NCBI RefSeq assembly: GCF_013408665.1
Contig: NZ_JACCCL010000003.1
Span: 62,001-126,000, forward strand
DNA length: 64,000 nt
Origin: Sporosarcina sp. JAI121
GTDB lineage: Bacteria; Bacillota; Bacilli; Bacillales_A; Planococcaceae
Direction of reading: 5' to 3'
A program made the translations under genes and the position numbers. Shown one piece after another: positions 9,696 through 20,559 of this stretch; within the stretch, counting starts at the first letter, position 1, and each line of letters starts with the position of its first letter. Below the pieces are notes generated by a model, which worked only from the letters and a program-made list of their open reading frames with translations, did not search any database and was not told the origin of the DNA.

Positions 9696-10274
9696 ATGAA
9701 AAGGATTTTAGGACCTATTGCGGTAATTGTAATCATACTAGCGGTTTTAGCTATGATACTGGTTCCAAGCTATAACAAATTCGTTAATTTAGAGGAAGAC
9801 GTGGACCAGGCGTATGCACAAGTTGAAAATCAGCTGCAACGCAGACTTGATCTGATACCGAACTTGGTGAATACGGTGAAAGGCTTTGCAAGTCATGAAA
9901 AAGGAATTATCAGTGACATTGCAGATTCCCGTGCAAGACTTGCCGGTGCAAAAGGACCTGTAGAACAAGCGGATGCAAACGCAGACTTATCGGGAGCACT
10001 CAGCCGTCTTTTAGTGGTAGTTGAAAATTACCCGGATTTAAAGGCGAATGAGAATTTTAGACAACTGATGGATGAACTTTCAGGGACTGAAAATCGACTC
10101 GGCGTTGCACGTAAAGATTATAACGACGTAGTAGCCAATTACAATAGACAAGTGAAAAGATTCCCGGGGAAAATCGTGGCATCCATTTTTGGTTATGATG
10201 AAAAGGAATACTTTAAAGCCGATGCAGCTGCAAATGAAGCGCCGAATGTCGATTTTGGAGATGACAAGGAATGA
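9696..10274 (+). CDS. lemA: LemA family membrane protein
   Basis: The 192-residue protein has one N-terminal transmembrane helix (residues about 5-25) followed by a long helical domain with the LemA signature (LVPSYNKFVNLEEDVDQAYAQVENQLQRR then DLIPNLVNTVKG). The family's biochemical role is unresolved. Its stop overlaps the start of the TPM-domain gene by 4 bp (ATGA), so the pair is co-translated; LemA and TPM proteins often occur together and may act in envelope stress. Confidence 0.92.
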   Translation: MKRILGPIAVIVIILAVLAMILVPSYNKFVNLEEDVDQAYAQVENQLQRRLDLIPNLVNTVKGFASHEKGIISDIADSRARLAGAKGPVEQADANADLSGALSRLLVVVENYPDLKANENFRQLMDELSGTENRLGVARKDYNDVVANYNRQVKRFPGKIVASIFGYDEKEYFKADAAANEAPNVDFGDDKE

Positions 10275-11062
10275 TTCGCGCAGCTGTCCGCTTCCTGGCG
10301 ACGGCATGTCTGATTGTTTGTACATCGTTAAACTCGGCGGTGTTTTCGGCTGATGCCGCTGTTCCGGTCATTCAGGATTCCGCGAATGTGTTATCTGCTG
10401 AGCAGAAAGCGGAACTTGAGCAATATGGGATTCAATTAAGTAATGCCACAACAGCGGAACTTGCGGTGTTGATCCTCCCGAGCATAGGTGATGAGCCGGT
10501 AGAGGAATATGCGGTAGAGAAGCTGAGGGAATTTCAATTAGGTACGAAGGGAAAAAATAATGGAGCATTACTGGTTGTCACAACCGAGAAAAATTCCAAT
10601 GGTAAACGACATTTCTATCTATCGGTCGGATACGGGTTGGAAGGTGCTCTTCCGGACGGAAAAGTCGGGCGTATCATGGATGAAGTAGCTGTTCCTTATT
10701 TGGATGCGGAACAGCCTGATATGGCGATCATGGAAGCGTATAAATCATTCTACAATGAAATCGCGGCTGAATATGGCTGGGATGGTGCCGTTGCGCCTGT
10801 TTCAACATTCAGTTCCGGGTCGGGCGACTCAGGCTCCGGTATACCTTTCCCTATTATACTATTCATCGCCATTTATATTATATTCCGTATGATGAGTAAC
10901 AAAGGAGGACGGGGAGGTGGCTCCGGCGGACGACGCGGCGGAGGGATGATTTTCTTCCCGGGTTCATTTGGCGGCGGAAGCGGTGGCGGTTCAGGAGGCG
11001 GTTTCGGAGGTTTCGGCGGTGGTGGTTCCGGTGGCGGAGGCGGTGCAGGCCGAAGCTGGTAA
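10271..11062 (+). CDS. TPM-domain (YgcG-like) membrane protein
   Basis: The 263-residue protein has an N-terminal signal sequence (about residues 1-29), a TPM domain (VPVIQDSANVLSAEQKAEL ... YLSVGYGLEGALPDGKVGRIMDE), one transmembrane helix near residue 200 (FPIILFIAIYIIFRMM) and a Gly/Ser-rich tail ending GGGGGAGRSW. TPM domains are related to the plant TLP18.3/Psb32 phosphatase-like fold, but function in Bacilli is undefined. The low-complexity tail probably faces the cytosol. Confidence 0.9.
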   Translation: MIRAAVRFLATACLIVCTSLNSAVFSADAAVPVIQDSANVLSAEQKAELEQYGIQLSNATTAELAVLILPSIGDEPVEEYAVEKLREFQLGTKGKNNGALLVVTTEKNSNGKRHFYLSVGYGLEGALPDGKVGRIMDEVAVPYLDAEQPDMAIMEAYKSFYNEIAAEYGWDGAVAPVSTFSSGSGDSGSGIPFPIILFIAIYIIFRMMSNKGGRGGGSGGRRGGGMIFFPGSFGGGSGGGSGGGFGGFGGGGSGGGGGAGRSW

Positions 11063-11074
11063 AGAGAAAATGAT

Positions 11075-11122
11075 AACAGGCATTCTGTACGGACAACATC
11101 CTATGCAGAATGCCTGTTTTTC
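11075..11122 (+). terminator. Terminator of the lemA-TPM operon
   Basis: Perfect 13-bp stem AACAGGCATTCTG / CAGAATGCCTGTT followed by T4. Confidence 0.92.
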
Positions 11123-11162
11123 ACGTATACTGAAGAAAATCTGGAAATGAAGAGGTGTTCGT

Positions 11163-11390
11163 ATGCATGTGATATTTTATTCAAAGCCTGGTTGTCACCT
11201 TTGTGATGAAGCCGAAGCGATGATGAAACTTGTTCAAGAGGATCATCCCCTAACGTGGACACAAGTGAACATAGAAACGGATGATGAAAGCCACGAAAAG
11301 TATATGTTGATGATTCCGGTCATTGAAAAAGATGGAGAGCCGGTGTTGTACGGTTCAATCGGCTATATGGATATCATTGATTTATTCTGA
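11163..11390 (+). CDS. Glutaredoxin/thioredoxin-like small redox protein
   Basis: The 75-residue protein has a CxxC active site (CHLC, residues 11-14) after a beta strand (HVIFYSKPG) and a cis-Pro-like MIPVIE segment, characteristic of the glutaredoxin-like (DUF836) family. It probably acts in cytosolic thiol exchange; the partner is unknown. ATG has GAAGAGGTG upstream. It sits just before the cggR promoter. Confidence 0.85.
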   Translation: MHVIFYSKPGCHLCDEAEAMMKLVQEDHPLTWTQVNIETDDESHEKYMLMIPVIEKDGEPVLYGSIGYMDIIDLF

Positions 11391-11408
11391 AAACGAAGGT
11401 GTAATTGT

Positions 11409-11437
11409 TTGAAAAGAAAATGTGAAAAGGCTATACT
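11409..11437 (+). promoter_or_regulatory. cggR-gapA promoter
   Basis: -35 TTGAAA (11409-11414), 17-bp spacer, -10 TATACT (11432-11437), a good sigma-A promoter placed so that the CggR operator begins about 20 bp after the start point. Confidence 0.8.
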
Positions 11438-11465
11438 GAACACAGGAATATTTTTTTGCCCTACA

Positions 11466-11501
11466 TGGGACATATTGTGATTGTGTGGGACAATGTTTGT
11501 C
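11466..11501 (+). promoter_or_regulatory. CggR operator (direct repeat)
   Basis: Two tandem half-sites, TGGGAC-N6-TGAT and TGGGAC-N6-TGTC, separated by 4 bp. This matches the B. subtilis CggR operator layout (CGGGAC-N6-TGTC-N4-CGGGAC-N6-TGTC). It lies between promoter and cggR, so bound CggR would block elongation or initiation until fructose-1,6-bisphosphate releases it. Confidence 0.85.
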
Positions 11502-11526
11502 CCTCTTAATTGAAGGGAGGCAACCA

Positions 11527-12561
11527 TTGAACCTCATGATGGAAGCGCAAAGAAAACTTGTACCGGAAATGATGGAATTAATGCAGGAAAGATATCGGAT
11601 ATTGAAGTTTGTAAAAATGGCAGGTCCAATCGGGAGACGCCCGCTCGGTCAAATGACCGGTTTATCAGAGCGGGAAACACGAACGATGATGGATTTGCTA
11701 AGAGGACAAAATCTTATCCAGATTGCAAAAGAAGGTGCTTCAATCACAGTTGACGGTATGAATGTCTTACAGGCACTCGAAACGTCTATGGAAGATTGGT
11801 CAGGTCGTACGTCGATTGCGAAGAAAATGACGCAATTTCTCGGTATCCAATCAGTCAAAGTTGTTGCGGGTAACTGCGACAGCGATGATACGTCTAAAAA
11901 CTTACTTGGAATGGAAGCGGCGAAACAGTTCTCAGCCAAAATCGGCAAAGGCAAGGTAGTCGCTGTTACCGGGGGAAGCACGATCGCTTCAATTCCCCCT
12001 CAAATCGAAAAGTTCAGTGACGCAAAAAATCTGCTGTTCATTGCCGCTAGGGGCGGAGTCGGTGACGTCATTGGATTGCAGGCGAATGTCATTGCTGCAT
12101 CTTTCGCAGAGGCATCCGGCGGGACATATAGTACATTTTATTACCCTGAATCGTTAAGCGAGGAAGCACATGAGGCGTTTCGAAAAGAACCTTCCGTTTT
12201 GAAAATGCTTGAACTATACGAGGCGACAGATTGTGTGCTGCATGGAATAGGTGATGCCCAAACGATGGCAACCATGCGTAATACGCCGCCAGAAGAACAG
12301 CGTATGATCCGGGACCGTGGAGCAAAAGGCGAGGCATTTGGTTATTATTTCGACGAAAATGGAAACGTCGTCCACAGGCTAAGGACGGTCGGCATTCAAA
12401 CTGAACATTTAGCAGAGATTCCGCTCATAATTTCAGTTGCAGGGGGAAGCGGGAAAGCGGAAGCAATCCTGGCCTATATGGCAAGTGCGCCAAAACAGAC
12501 GATTTTAGTCACTGATGAAGGTGCTGCAACTGAAATGCTGAAAATGCTCGTTGCTAAATAA
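11527..12561 (+). CDS. cggR: Central glycolytic genes regulator CggR
   Basis: The 344-residue SorC/DeoR-type repressor has an N-terminal winged helix (GRRPLGQMTGLSERETRTMMDLL) and a C-terminal sugar-phosphate-binding domain (AVTGGSTIASIP, LFIAARGGVGDV, VHGIGDAQTMA and AVAGGSGKAEAI). FBP is the known inducer of the B. subtilis protein. TTG 11527 is chosen because GGGAGG ends 6 nt upstream and the N-terminus aligns with family members; an upstream in-frame GTG lies inside the operator. It normally leads the gapA operon, but a 356-bp gap with a repeat separates the two here. Confidence 0.95.
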   Translation: MNLMMEAQRKLVPEMMELMQERYRILKFVKMAGPIGRRPLGQMTGLSERETRTMMDLLRGQNLIQIAKEGASITVDGMNVLQALETSMEDWSGRTSIAKKMTQFLGIQSVKVVAGNCDSDDTSKNLLGMEAAKQFSAKIGKGKVVAVTGGSTIASIPPQIEKFSDAKNLLFIAARGGVGDVIGLQANVIAASFAEASGGTYSTFYYPESLSEEAHEAFRKEPSVLKMLELYEATDCVLHGIGDAQTMATMRNTPPEEQRMIRDRGAKGEAFGYYFDENGNVVHRLRTVGIQTEHLAEIPLIISVAGGSGKAEAILAYMASAPKQTILVTDEGAATEMLKMLVAK

Positions 12562-12700
12562 GCGTTTAAATGACTAACGCATTCCATTTCAGGGAATAAG
12601 GTTAAATGGAGATTATATTGAATGAGAAACTTACTATATAGGACGTACTAAGGAATTTCACAAAAATCCGTGCTATGTGATTGTTTGATGGTTCTCGTAT

Positions 12701-12850
12701 GCTTTCCATTTAAGTAGCTGCAGTTGCTTGGAGTGCAAGCGCGAGACTCCTGCGGGAAAAGCGTTAGGTGAAGACCCCGCAGAAGCGTAGCGACGAGGAG
12801 GCTGAGGCAACGCCCGCGGAAAGCGAGTGCTGAAACGGAAAGCAACAGCC
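12701..12850 (+). repeat. Dispersed GC-rich repeat family A, copy 1 (between cggR and gapA)
   Basis: About 150 bp bounded by GCTTTCC and GGAAAGC with the internal blocks GAGACTCCTGCGGGA, GAAGACCCCGCAG, GACGAGGAGGCTGAGGC and CGCCCGCGGAAAGCGAG. Related copies occur at 19381-19505 (opposite orientation) and 43540-43664. Complementary blocks (CTGCGGG / CCCGCAG) predict a folded RNA or DNA. The rest of the 12562-12917 gap contains no gene; a small GCGTT/AACGC hairpin lies at 12562-12580. Confidence 0.85.
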
Positions 12851-12917
12851 TTTGTCATTGGTTAAATTCTTAAATATGTACTATATATAAAATAAAAACA
12901 ACTTGGAGGAATAGATT

Positions 12918-13925
12918 ATGACAGTAAAAATTGCAATTAACGGATTCGGCCGTATTGGACGCATTGTTTTTCGTGAAGCATTGAAACAAGAGGAAATTGA
13001 AGTTGTGGCAGTGAATGATTTAACGGATGCTGCAATGCTTGCACATCTTCTGAAGTATGACTCTGTACACGGCGTATTTGACGCTGAGGTCAGCTCAGAT
13101 AATGATCATCTTGTTGTCAACGGCAAAAAAGTGAGAGTGTATGCAGAGAAGGACCCAGCAGCACTTCCGTGGGGAGAATTAGAAGTCGATGTCGTCATCG
13201 ATTCAACTGGCGTATTCCGCGACAAAGATGCATTGAGCAAGCATCTTGAAGCAGGCGCAAAAAAAGTGATCTTGTCTGCACCTGCAAAAGGCGAAATGAC
13301 AACGCTTGTTATGGGTGTTAACCATGAGACGTATAATCCCGAAACAGATAATATCATCTCAAATGCGTCATGTACGACAAACTGTCTTGCACCGGTCGTA
13401 AAAGTGCTAAACGATCAATTCGGTGTAAAACGCGGCCTGATGACAACAGTCCATTCTTATACAAACGATCAGCATCTCCTGGACTTGCCGCATGAGGATT
13501 ACAGACGTGCCCGTGCAGCTGCTGAATCAATGATCCCTACAACAACTGGTGCTGCATCCGCAGTGACAAAAGTTATTCCTGAATTGAAAGGGAAACTGGA
13601 CGGCATGGCTGTGCGTGTGCCAACGCCAAACGTGTCACTTGTTGACTTTGTTGCTGAACTTGGGCAAGACGTGACGGTTGAAGAGGTAAATAGTGCATTC
13701 AAAAAGGCATCTGAGAATGAGATGAAAGGCTTCTTGGATTATAATGAAATTCCATTGGTATCAAAAGATTATAACGGAAACACTTCATCATCCACTGTAG
13801 ATGGTCTTTCAACGATGGTCCTTGAAAATAACATGGTGAAAGTGATTTCTTGGTACGACAACGAATCGGCTTACTCCGCACGCTGTATCGATTTAGCGCT
13901 TTACATGTCTCAAAAAGGCTTGTAA
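12918..13925 (+). CDS. gapA: Glyceraldehyde-3-phosphate dehydrogenase, glycolytic type
   Basis: The 335-residue protein has the NAD-binding INGFGRIGR, Asp in VNDLTD favouring NAD over NADP, the catalytic SNASCTTNCLAP (Cys near 152), and HSYTNDQ. It oxidises and phosphorylates glyceraldehyde-3-phosphate in glycolysis. Position downstream of cggR and before pgk identifies GapA rather than the gluconeogenic GapB. The usual WYDNE-G-YS motif reads WYDNESAYS, with Ala in place of Gly, a minor variant. GGAGG lies 8 nt before ATG. Confidence 0.96.
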   Translation: MTVKIAINGFGRIGRIVFREALKQEEIEVVAVNDLTDAAMLAHLLKYDSVHGVFDAEVSSDNDHLVVNGKKVRVYAEKDPAALPWGELEVDVVIDSTGVFRDKDALSKHLEAGAKKVILSAPAKGEMTTLVMGVNHETYNPETDNIISNASCTTNCLAPVVKVLNDQFGVKRGLMTTVHSYTNDQHLLDLPHEDYRRARAAAESMIPTTTGAASAVTKVIPELKGKLDGMAVRVPTPNVSLVDFVAELGQDVTVEEVNSAFKKASENEMKGFLDYNEIPLVSKDYNGNTSSSTVDGLSTMVLENNMVKVISWYDNESAYSARCIDLALYMSQKGL

Positions 13926-13977
13926 ACAGTTAAATATAGCCACAAACGATAAGACCCCTTATAATATAGTTGGGTTA

Positions 13978-14009
13978 GAGGAACGGGGATCCCGTTCCTC
14001 ATTTTTTTT
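13978..14009 (+). terminator. Terminator between gapA and pgk
   Basis: Perfect 10-bp stem GAGGAACGGG / CCCGTTCCTC with a 3-nt loop followed by A then eight T. A TATAAT at 13960 precedes it without a clear -35. The lower glycolytic genes could be reached by read-through or by their own promoter. Confidence 0.9.
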
Positions 14010-14033
14010 AATTACATGGAGGTGGCGGTTTTC

Positions 14034-15218
14034 ATGGTGTCGAAAAAGACGATGAAAGATATGCAGCTCGAAGGCAAGCGGGTTTTTTGCCGGGTGGATT
14101 TCAATGTGCCGATGGAAGACGGGAAAGTAACGGATGATACAAGGATCCGTGCAGCAATCCCGACAATCGATTATATGGTGGGACAAGGTGCGAAAGTGAT
14201 TCTTGCCAGCCATTTAGGTCGCCCAAAAGGTGAAGTGAATGAAGAAATGCGGCTTACTGTTGCAGGGGAAAAACTTGCGGAGCTAATTGGCAAGCCCGTG
14301 ACAAAACTCGATTCTTCCATTGGGGAAGATGTGGAGAAAACCATTTCAACAATGAAAAACGGCAATATCGTTCTGCTTGAAAATGTCAGATTCCATGCAG
14401 GGGAAGAAAAGAATGATGCAGAACTGGCTAAGAGCTTTGCTGCACTTGCTGATGTGTTCGTCAATGACGCATTCGGCGCTGCACACCGTGCACATGCATC
14501 GACTGCTGGGATAGCGGAATACATACCGGCTGTATCCGGCCTCCTGCTCGAAAAAGAATTAGATATTCTAGGAAAAGCTTTATCGGAACCTGAGCGTCCA
14601 TTTACAGCGATTATCGGGGGAGCCAAAGTGAAAGACAAAATTGGCGTCATTGATCATCTATTGGACAAAGTGGATAACCTGCTGATCGGAGGCGGGCTGT
14701 CGTATACATTTACAAAAGCGCAAGGACATGCAACCGGAAATTCTCTCCTAGAGGAAGATAAAATCGACCTTGCAAAATCATTCATTCAAAAAGCCAAAGA
14801 AAAAGGCGTTAATTTGTACTTACCGATCGACGTCATCATAGCGGATGAATTTTCCAAAGATGCGAATACGAAAACGGTGAACATCGATTCCATACCGGAA
14901 GGATGGATGGGTCTTGATATCGGACCAAAAACCGCTTCATTGTATGCAGATGTCATTAACGATTCGAAATTGATCATTTGGAACGGACCGATGGGTGTGT
15001 TTGAAATGGAGCCATATGCTGGGGGCACACAACAAGTCGCTAAAGCGATGGCTGAAACAAAAGCCTATACGGTCATTGGCGGAGGCGATTCAGCCGCCGC
15101 CGTCGAAAAATTTGGCGTAGCGGACAAAATGGATCATATATCTACCGGCGGAGGGGCTTCTCTTGAATTCATGGAAGGAAAAGACCTGCCGGGCGTCACT
15201 GCACTGAACGATAACTGA
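14034..15218 (+). CDS. pgk: Phosphoglycerate kinase
   Basis: The 394-residue length equals the family norm. The N-terminal RVDFNVP, the SHLGRP substrate loop, [15 protein letters not shown], and the C-terminal nucleotide-binding [14 protein letters not shown] and [13 protein letters not shown] are all present. It makes ATP from 1,3-bisphosphoglycerate. ATG 14034 is preferred to the in-frame ATG 14016, which overlaps the ribosome-binding site GGAGGTGG. First gene of pgk-tpiA-gpmI-eno. Confidence 0.97.
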   Translation: MVSKKTMKDMQLEGKRVFCRVDFNVPMEDGKVTDDTRIRAAIPTIDYMVGQGAKVILASHLGRPKGEVNEEMRLTVAGEKLAELIGKPVTKLDSSIGEDVEKTISTMKNGNIVLLENVRFHAGEEKNDAELAKSFAALADVFVNDAFGAAHRAHASTAGIAEYIPAVSGLLLEKELDILGKALSEPERPFTAIIGGAKVKDKIGVIDHLLDKVDNLLIGGGLSYTFTKAQGHATGNSLLEEDKIDLAKSFIQKAKEKGVNLYLPIDVIIADEFSKDANTKTVNIDSIPEGWMGLDIGPKTASLYADVINDSKLIIWNGPMGVFEMEPYAGGTQQVAKAMAETKAYTVIGGGDSAAAVEKFGVADKMDHISTGGGASLEFMEGKDLPGVTALNDN

Positions 15219-15233
15219 TCGGAGGGAACTAGT

Positions 15234-15987
15234 TTGCGTAAACGAATTATTGCGGGTAACTGGAAAATGTATAAGACTGCCGAAGAAGCAAAAAGCTTCA
15301 CTGAGGAAGTGAAAGGAAGAGTACCGGTTTCAGGAACATTGGAAGCGGTCATCTGTCCGCCTGCCCTTTACTTGTCGGAACTTGTACAGATGACAAAAGG
15401 ATCGGCTCTCGGTATAGGCGCACAAACGATGCACGACACAAAAGAAGGCGCATTCACGGGTGAAGTCAGTCCGGCTATGCTCGCGGAAATCGGAGTAGGA
15501 TACGTTGTCCTGGGGCATTCCGAGCGTCGCCAGTATTTTAATGAAACAGACGAATCCGTCAACAAAAAAGTCCACGCCGCGTTCGAATACAATCTAACAC
15601 CGATCGTCTGCGTGGGAGAATCACTTGAAGAACGCGAAAGCGGTAAAACTGTCGAGTTAGTGGCGGGACAAGTGAAACAAGCATTCGAAGGCATCAGCGC
15701 TGATTCAGCGGAAAAAGCGGTCATTGCATATGAGCCGATCTGGGCGATCGGTACAGGGAAAACTGCAACTGCACAAGATGCGAATGAAGTGTGCGGTGCA
15801 ATCCGCAAAACTATCGGTGAACTGTACAATGAAAAAGTGGCGGACCACATCCGCATTCAGTACGGAGGCAGTGTGAAACCGGATAATATCGAAGAGCTTC
15901 TTACGATGGAACACATCGACGGCGCGCTTGTCGGCGGCGCAAGTTTGGAACCTGAATCCTTCTTGAAATTGCTTGAGGCTGGTGCAC

Positions 15988-15995
<8 letters not shown>
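15234..15995 (+). CDS. tpiA: Triosephosphate isomerase
   Basis: The 253-residue TIM-barrel enzyme has the NWKMYKT N-terminal loop (catalytic Lys, Asn), GHSERR (catalytic His), and [14 protein letters not shown] containing the catalytic Glu and flexible loop. It starts with TTG after GGAGGGAACTAG, 15 bp behind pgk. It interconverts dihydroxyacetone phosphate and glyceraldehyde-3-phosphate. Confidence 0.97.
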
Positions 15996-18824
<2,829 letters not shown>

Positions 18825-18834
18825 TGAGTGGAAG

Positions 18835-18858
18835 AAACCCGTTTCGGCGGGTTTTTTT
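18835..18858 (+). terminator. Terminator of the glycolytic operon
   Basis: 7-bp stem AAACCCG / CGGGTTT with loop TTTCGG, then a T run. Confidence 0.9.
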
Positions 18859-18965
18859 CAATTTTTGCGAGGGAATTGGCGGGCAGTACGATGAATGGAT
18901 TGTTGTTTGATGGCGGTTAACTCCTTTGATTATATAGACTTCTGTCTTAAAATTAGAACAATAGG

Positions 18966-18994
18966 TTGTAACGCCACCCTGTCTTTGGTAAAAT
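18966..18994 (+). promoter_or_regulatory. secG promoter
   Basis: -35 TTGTAA (18966-18971), 17-bp spacer, extended -10 TGG-TAAAAT (18989-18994), followed by a Shine-Dalgarno (GGGAGGTGG) before secG. Confidence 0.7.
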
Positions 18995-19032
18995 AGAACT
19001 GTTGTGAAGTTCGAATCGGGAGGTGGAACAAA

Positions 19033-19260
19033 ATGCATGCTTTGCTGATGACACTGCTCGTAATCGTAGCACTCTCATTGATCGTAGTCGTATTATTGCA
19101 ATCTGGAAAAAGTGCAGGTCTATCAGGAGCCATCTCTGGTGGAGCTGAACAGCTATTCGGAAAACAAAAAGCGCGTGGACTTGACCTTGTACTTCAACGG
19201 GTTACTGTCGTACTTGCCGTTTTGTTTATCGTTTTGGCAATCGCCCTTGTGAAAGTATAA
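19033..19260 (+). CDS. secG: Preprotein translocase subunit SecG
   Basis: The 75-residue protein has two membrane helices (residues about 3-21 and 53-73) linked by the conserved [29 protein letters not shown] loop. SecG assists SecYEG-dependent export. It lies between eno and the est-rnr-smpB-ssrA cluster as in B. subtilis. Confidence 0.95.
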   Translation: MHALLMTLLVIVALSLIVVVLLQSGKSAGLSGAISGGAEQLFGKQKARGLDLVLQRVTVVLAVLFIVLAIALVKV

Positions 19261-19294
19261 CTTTTAGCTTGTGAAACTATAAATAGACTACTAT

Positions 19295-19327
19295 CGCCTG
19301 ACCTTCCGACTGGTCGGGCGTTTTTTA
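19295..19327 (+). terminator. Terminator of secG
   Basis: 9-bp stem CGCCTGACC / GGTCGGGCG (one G-U) with an 8-nt loop followed by six T. Confidence 0.9.
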
Positions 19328-19380
19328 TAAAAATGAGTCAATTTTATAATAGAAGTTTTTGTATTAAAATCCGAACAAGG

Positions 19381-19505
19381 TTGATTTCCGCTCCAGGCGG
19401 ACGCTTTCCGCGGGCACGGCTTCAATCTCCTCGTCACTGCGTTCCTGCGGGGCTTTCAGCTCGCGCTGTTCCCGCTGGAGTCGCCGCCTTCCGTTACAAT
19501 CAACG
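19381..19505 (-). repeat. Dispersed GC-rich repeat family A, copy 2
   Basis: Minus-strand copy of the family seen at 12701 and 43540. It begins TTGATTTCCG and ends TTACAATCAA on the plus strand, and contains the complements of the CTCCTGCGGGA-like, GACGAGGAG and CCCGCGGAAAGCG blocks. Together with repeat B copy 2 it fills the gap between secG and est. Confidence 0.85.
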
Positions 19506-19597
19506 GAACTCATTCATACAAACGAATAACCGATTAAAAAAGTTTGTTATTGTTCGTGCTTTCATCTAATATAAGCAATTATGAAATTGAATCAAAT

Positions 19598-19750
19598 AAG
19601 AAAGTATGAGTTTTTCACGATGGAAAAATGTCTAGCTACAGGCGCCAGACGCTCGGGTCATAAGTCGGCCCAGCTATGCGGAAAAGTTCACCGCGTCGCC
19701 GGTCCGTCTTATGCCTGTCGCGTCTAAGCGGGCGCCTTTCGCTTTTCTAG
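19598..19750 (+). repeat. Dispersed repeat family B, long copy
   Basis: Shares its left end (AAGAAAGTATGAGTTTTTC, then AATGTCTAGCT) and its right end (CGCTTTTCT) with the short copy at 3494-3566. It carries about 80 bp of extra GC-rich internal palindromic sequence, including an ACAGGCGCC ... GGGCGCCT outer stem. Confidence 0.75.
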
Positions 19751-19765
19751 GGAAGGATGATTGTC

Positions 19766-20512
19766 TTGAGAATTGCACAACCTAAACCATTCTTTTTTGA
19801 AAGAGGGAAGCGTGCAGTTTTACTGCTTCACGGATTTACAGGTACTTCAGCAGACGTACGGATATTGGGACGTTTTCTCGAAAAGAAAGGCTATACAACT
19901 CTTGCGCCTCATTATAAAGGGCATGGTGTACCGCCGGAGGAATTAATACATACAGGACCAGATGAATGGTGGCAAGACGTTCTTGCCGGTTATGAACAAT
20001 TGCAGGAAGCTGGATATGACGAAATTGCAGTAGCAGGATTGTCGCTTGGTGGCGTATTTTCACTCAAATTGGGGTATAACAAGCCTGTGAAGGGAATTGT
20101 CACAATGTGCGCGCCGATGACGATGAAAACGACAGATCTTATGTATGAAGGTGTTCTCAAATATGCACGTGAGTATAAGAAATATGAAGGAAAAAGCGCG
20201 GAAGAAATCGAAATAGATATTGAGGCATTACGCAGTCAAACAATGCCTTCACTCAATGATCTTCGCGAGCTAGTATACGATGTACGGGAACATGCCGATC
20301 ACATTTACGCACCGCTGTTCGTCGTGCAAGGTACACTAGACGAAGTGATCGATCCAGACTCCGCGAACATCATTTATGAAAATGTTGAATCAAACAAAAA
20401 ACAGATTGAATGGTATGAACAATCAGGGCATGTTATAACACTCGGACCAGAGAAAGTGAAGCTTCATGAAGATGTTTTAAGATTCTTGGAATCATTAGAC
20501 TGGAATGTGTAA
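19766..20512 (+). CDS. est: Monoacylglycerol-type carboxylesterase (Est30 family)
   Basis: The 248-residue alpha/beta hydrolase has the oxyanion-loop LLHGFTGT, nucleophile Ser in GLSLGG (near residue 93), acid in [11 protein letters not shown], and His in [11 protein letters not shown]. Geobacillus Est30 has the same length and context (secG-est-rnr). TTG 19766 is chosen: GGAAGGA ends 8 nt before it, while the ATG at 19757 overlaps that site, and relatives begin about 5-6 residues before PKPFFF. It cleaves short-chain carboxyl esters; the physiological substrate is unknown. Confidence 0.92.
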   Translation: MRIAQPKPFFFERGKRAVLLLHGFTGTSADVRILGRFLEKKGYTTLAPHYKGHGVPPEELIHTGPDEWWQDVLAGYEQLQEAGYDEIAVAGLSLGGVFSLKLGYNKPVKGIVTMCAPMTMKTTDLMYEGVLKYAREYKKYEGKSAEEIEIDIEALRSQTMPSLNDLRELVYDVREHADHIYAPLFVVQGTLDEVIDPDSANIIYENVESNKKQIEWYEQSGHVITLGPEKVKLHEDVLRFLESLDWNV

Positions 20513-20559
20513 AGAATAGGACTAATGATCATGTTTTATACCTAGAAGGAGTGACGCAA

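Noticed and set aside
12562..12580. GCGTT/AACGC hairpin after cggR as a terminator
   Set aside because: Only 5 bp and no T run. It could be a processing site, but nothing in the sequence decides it.
13960..13965. TATAAT before pgk as a promoter
   Set aside because: No acceptable -35 or extended -10, and a strong terminator follows at once; mentioned with the terminator only.
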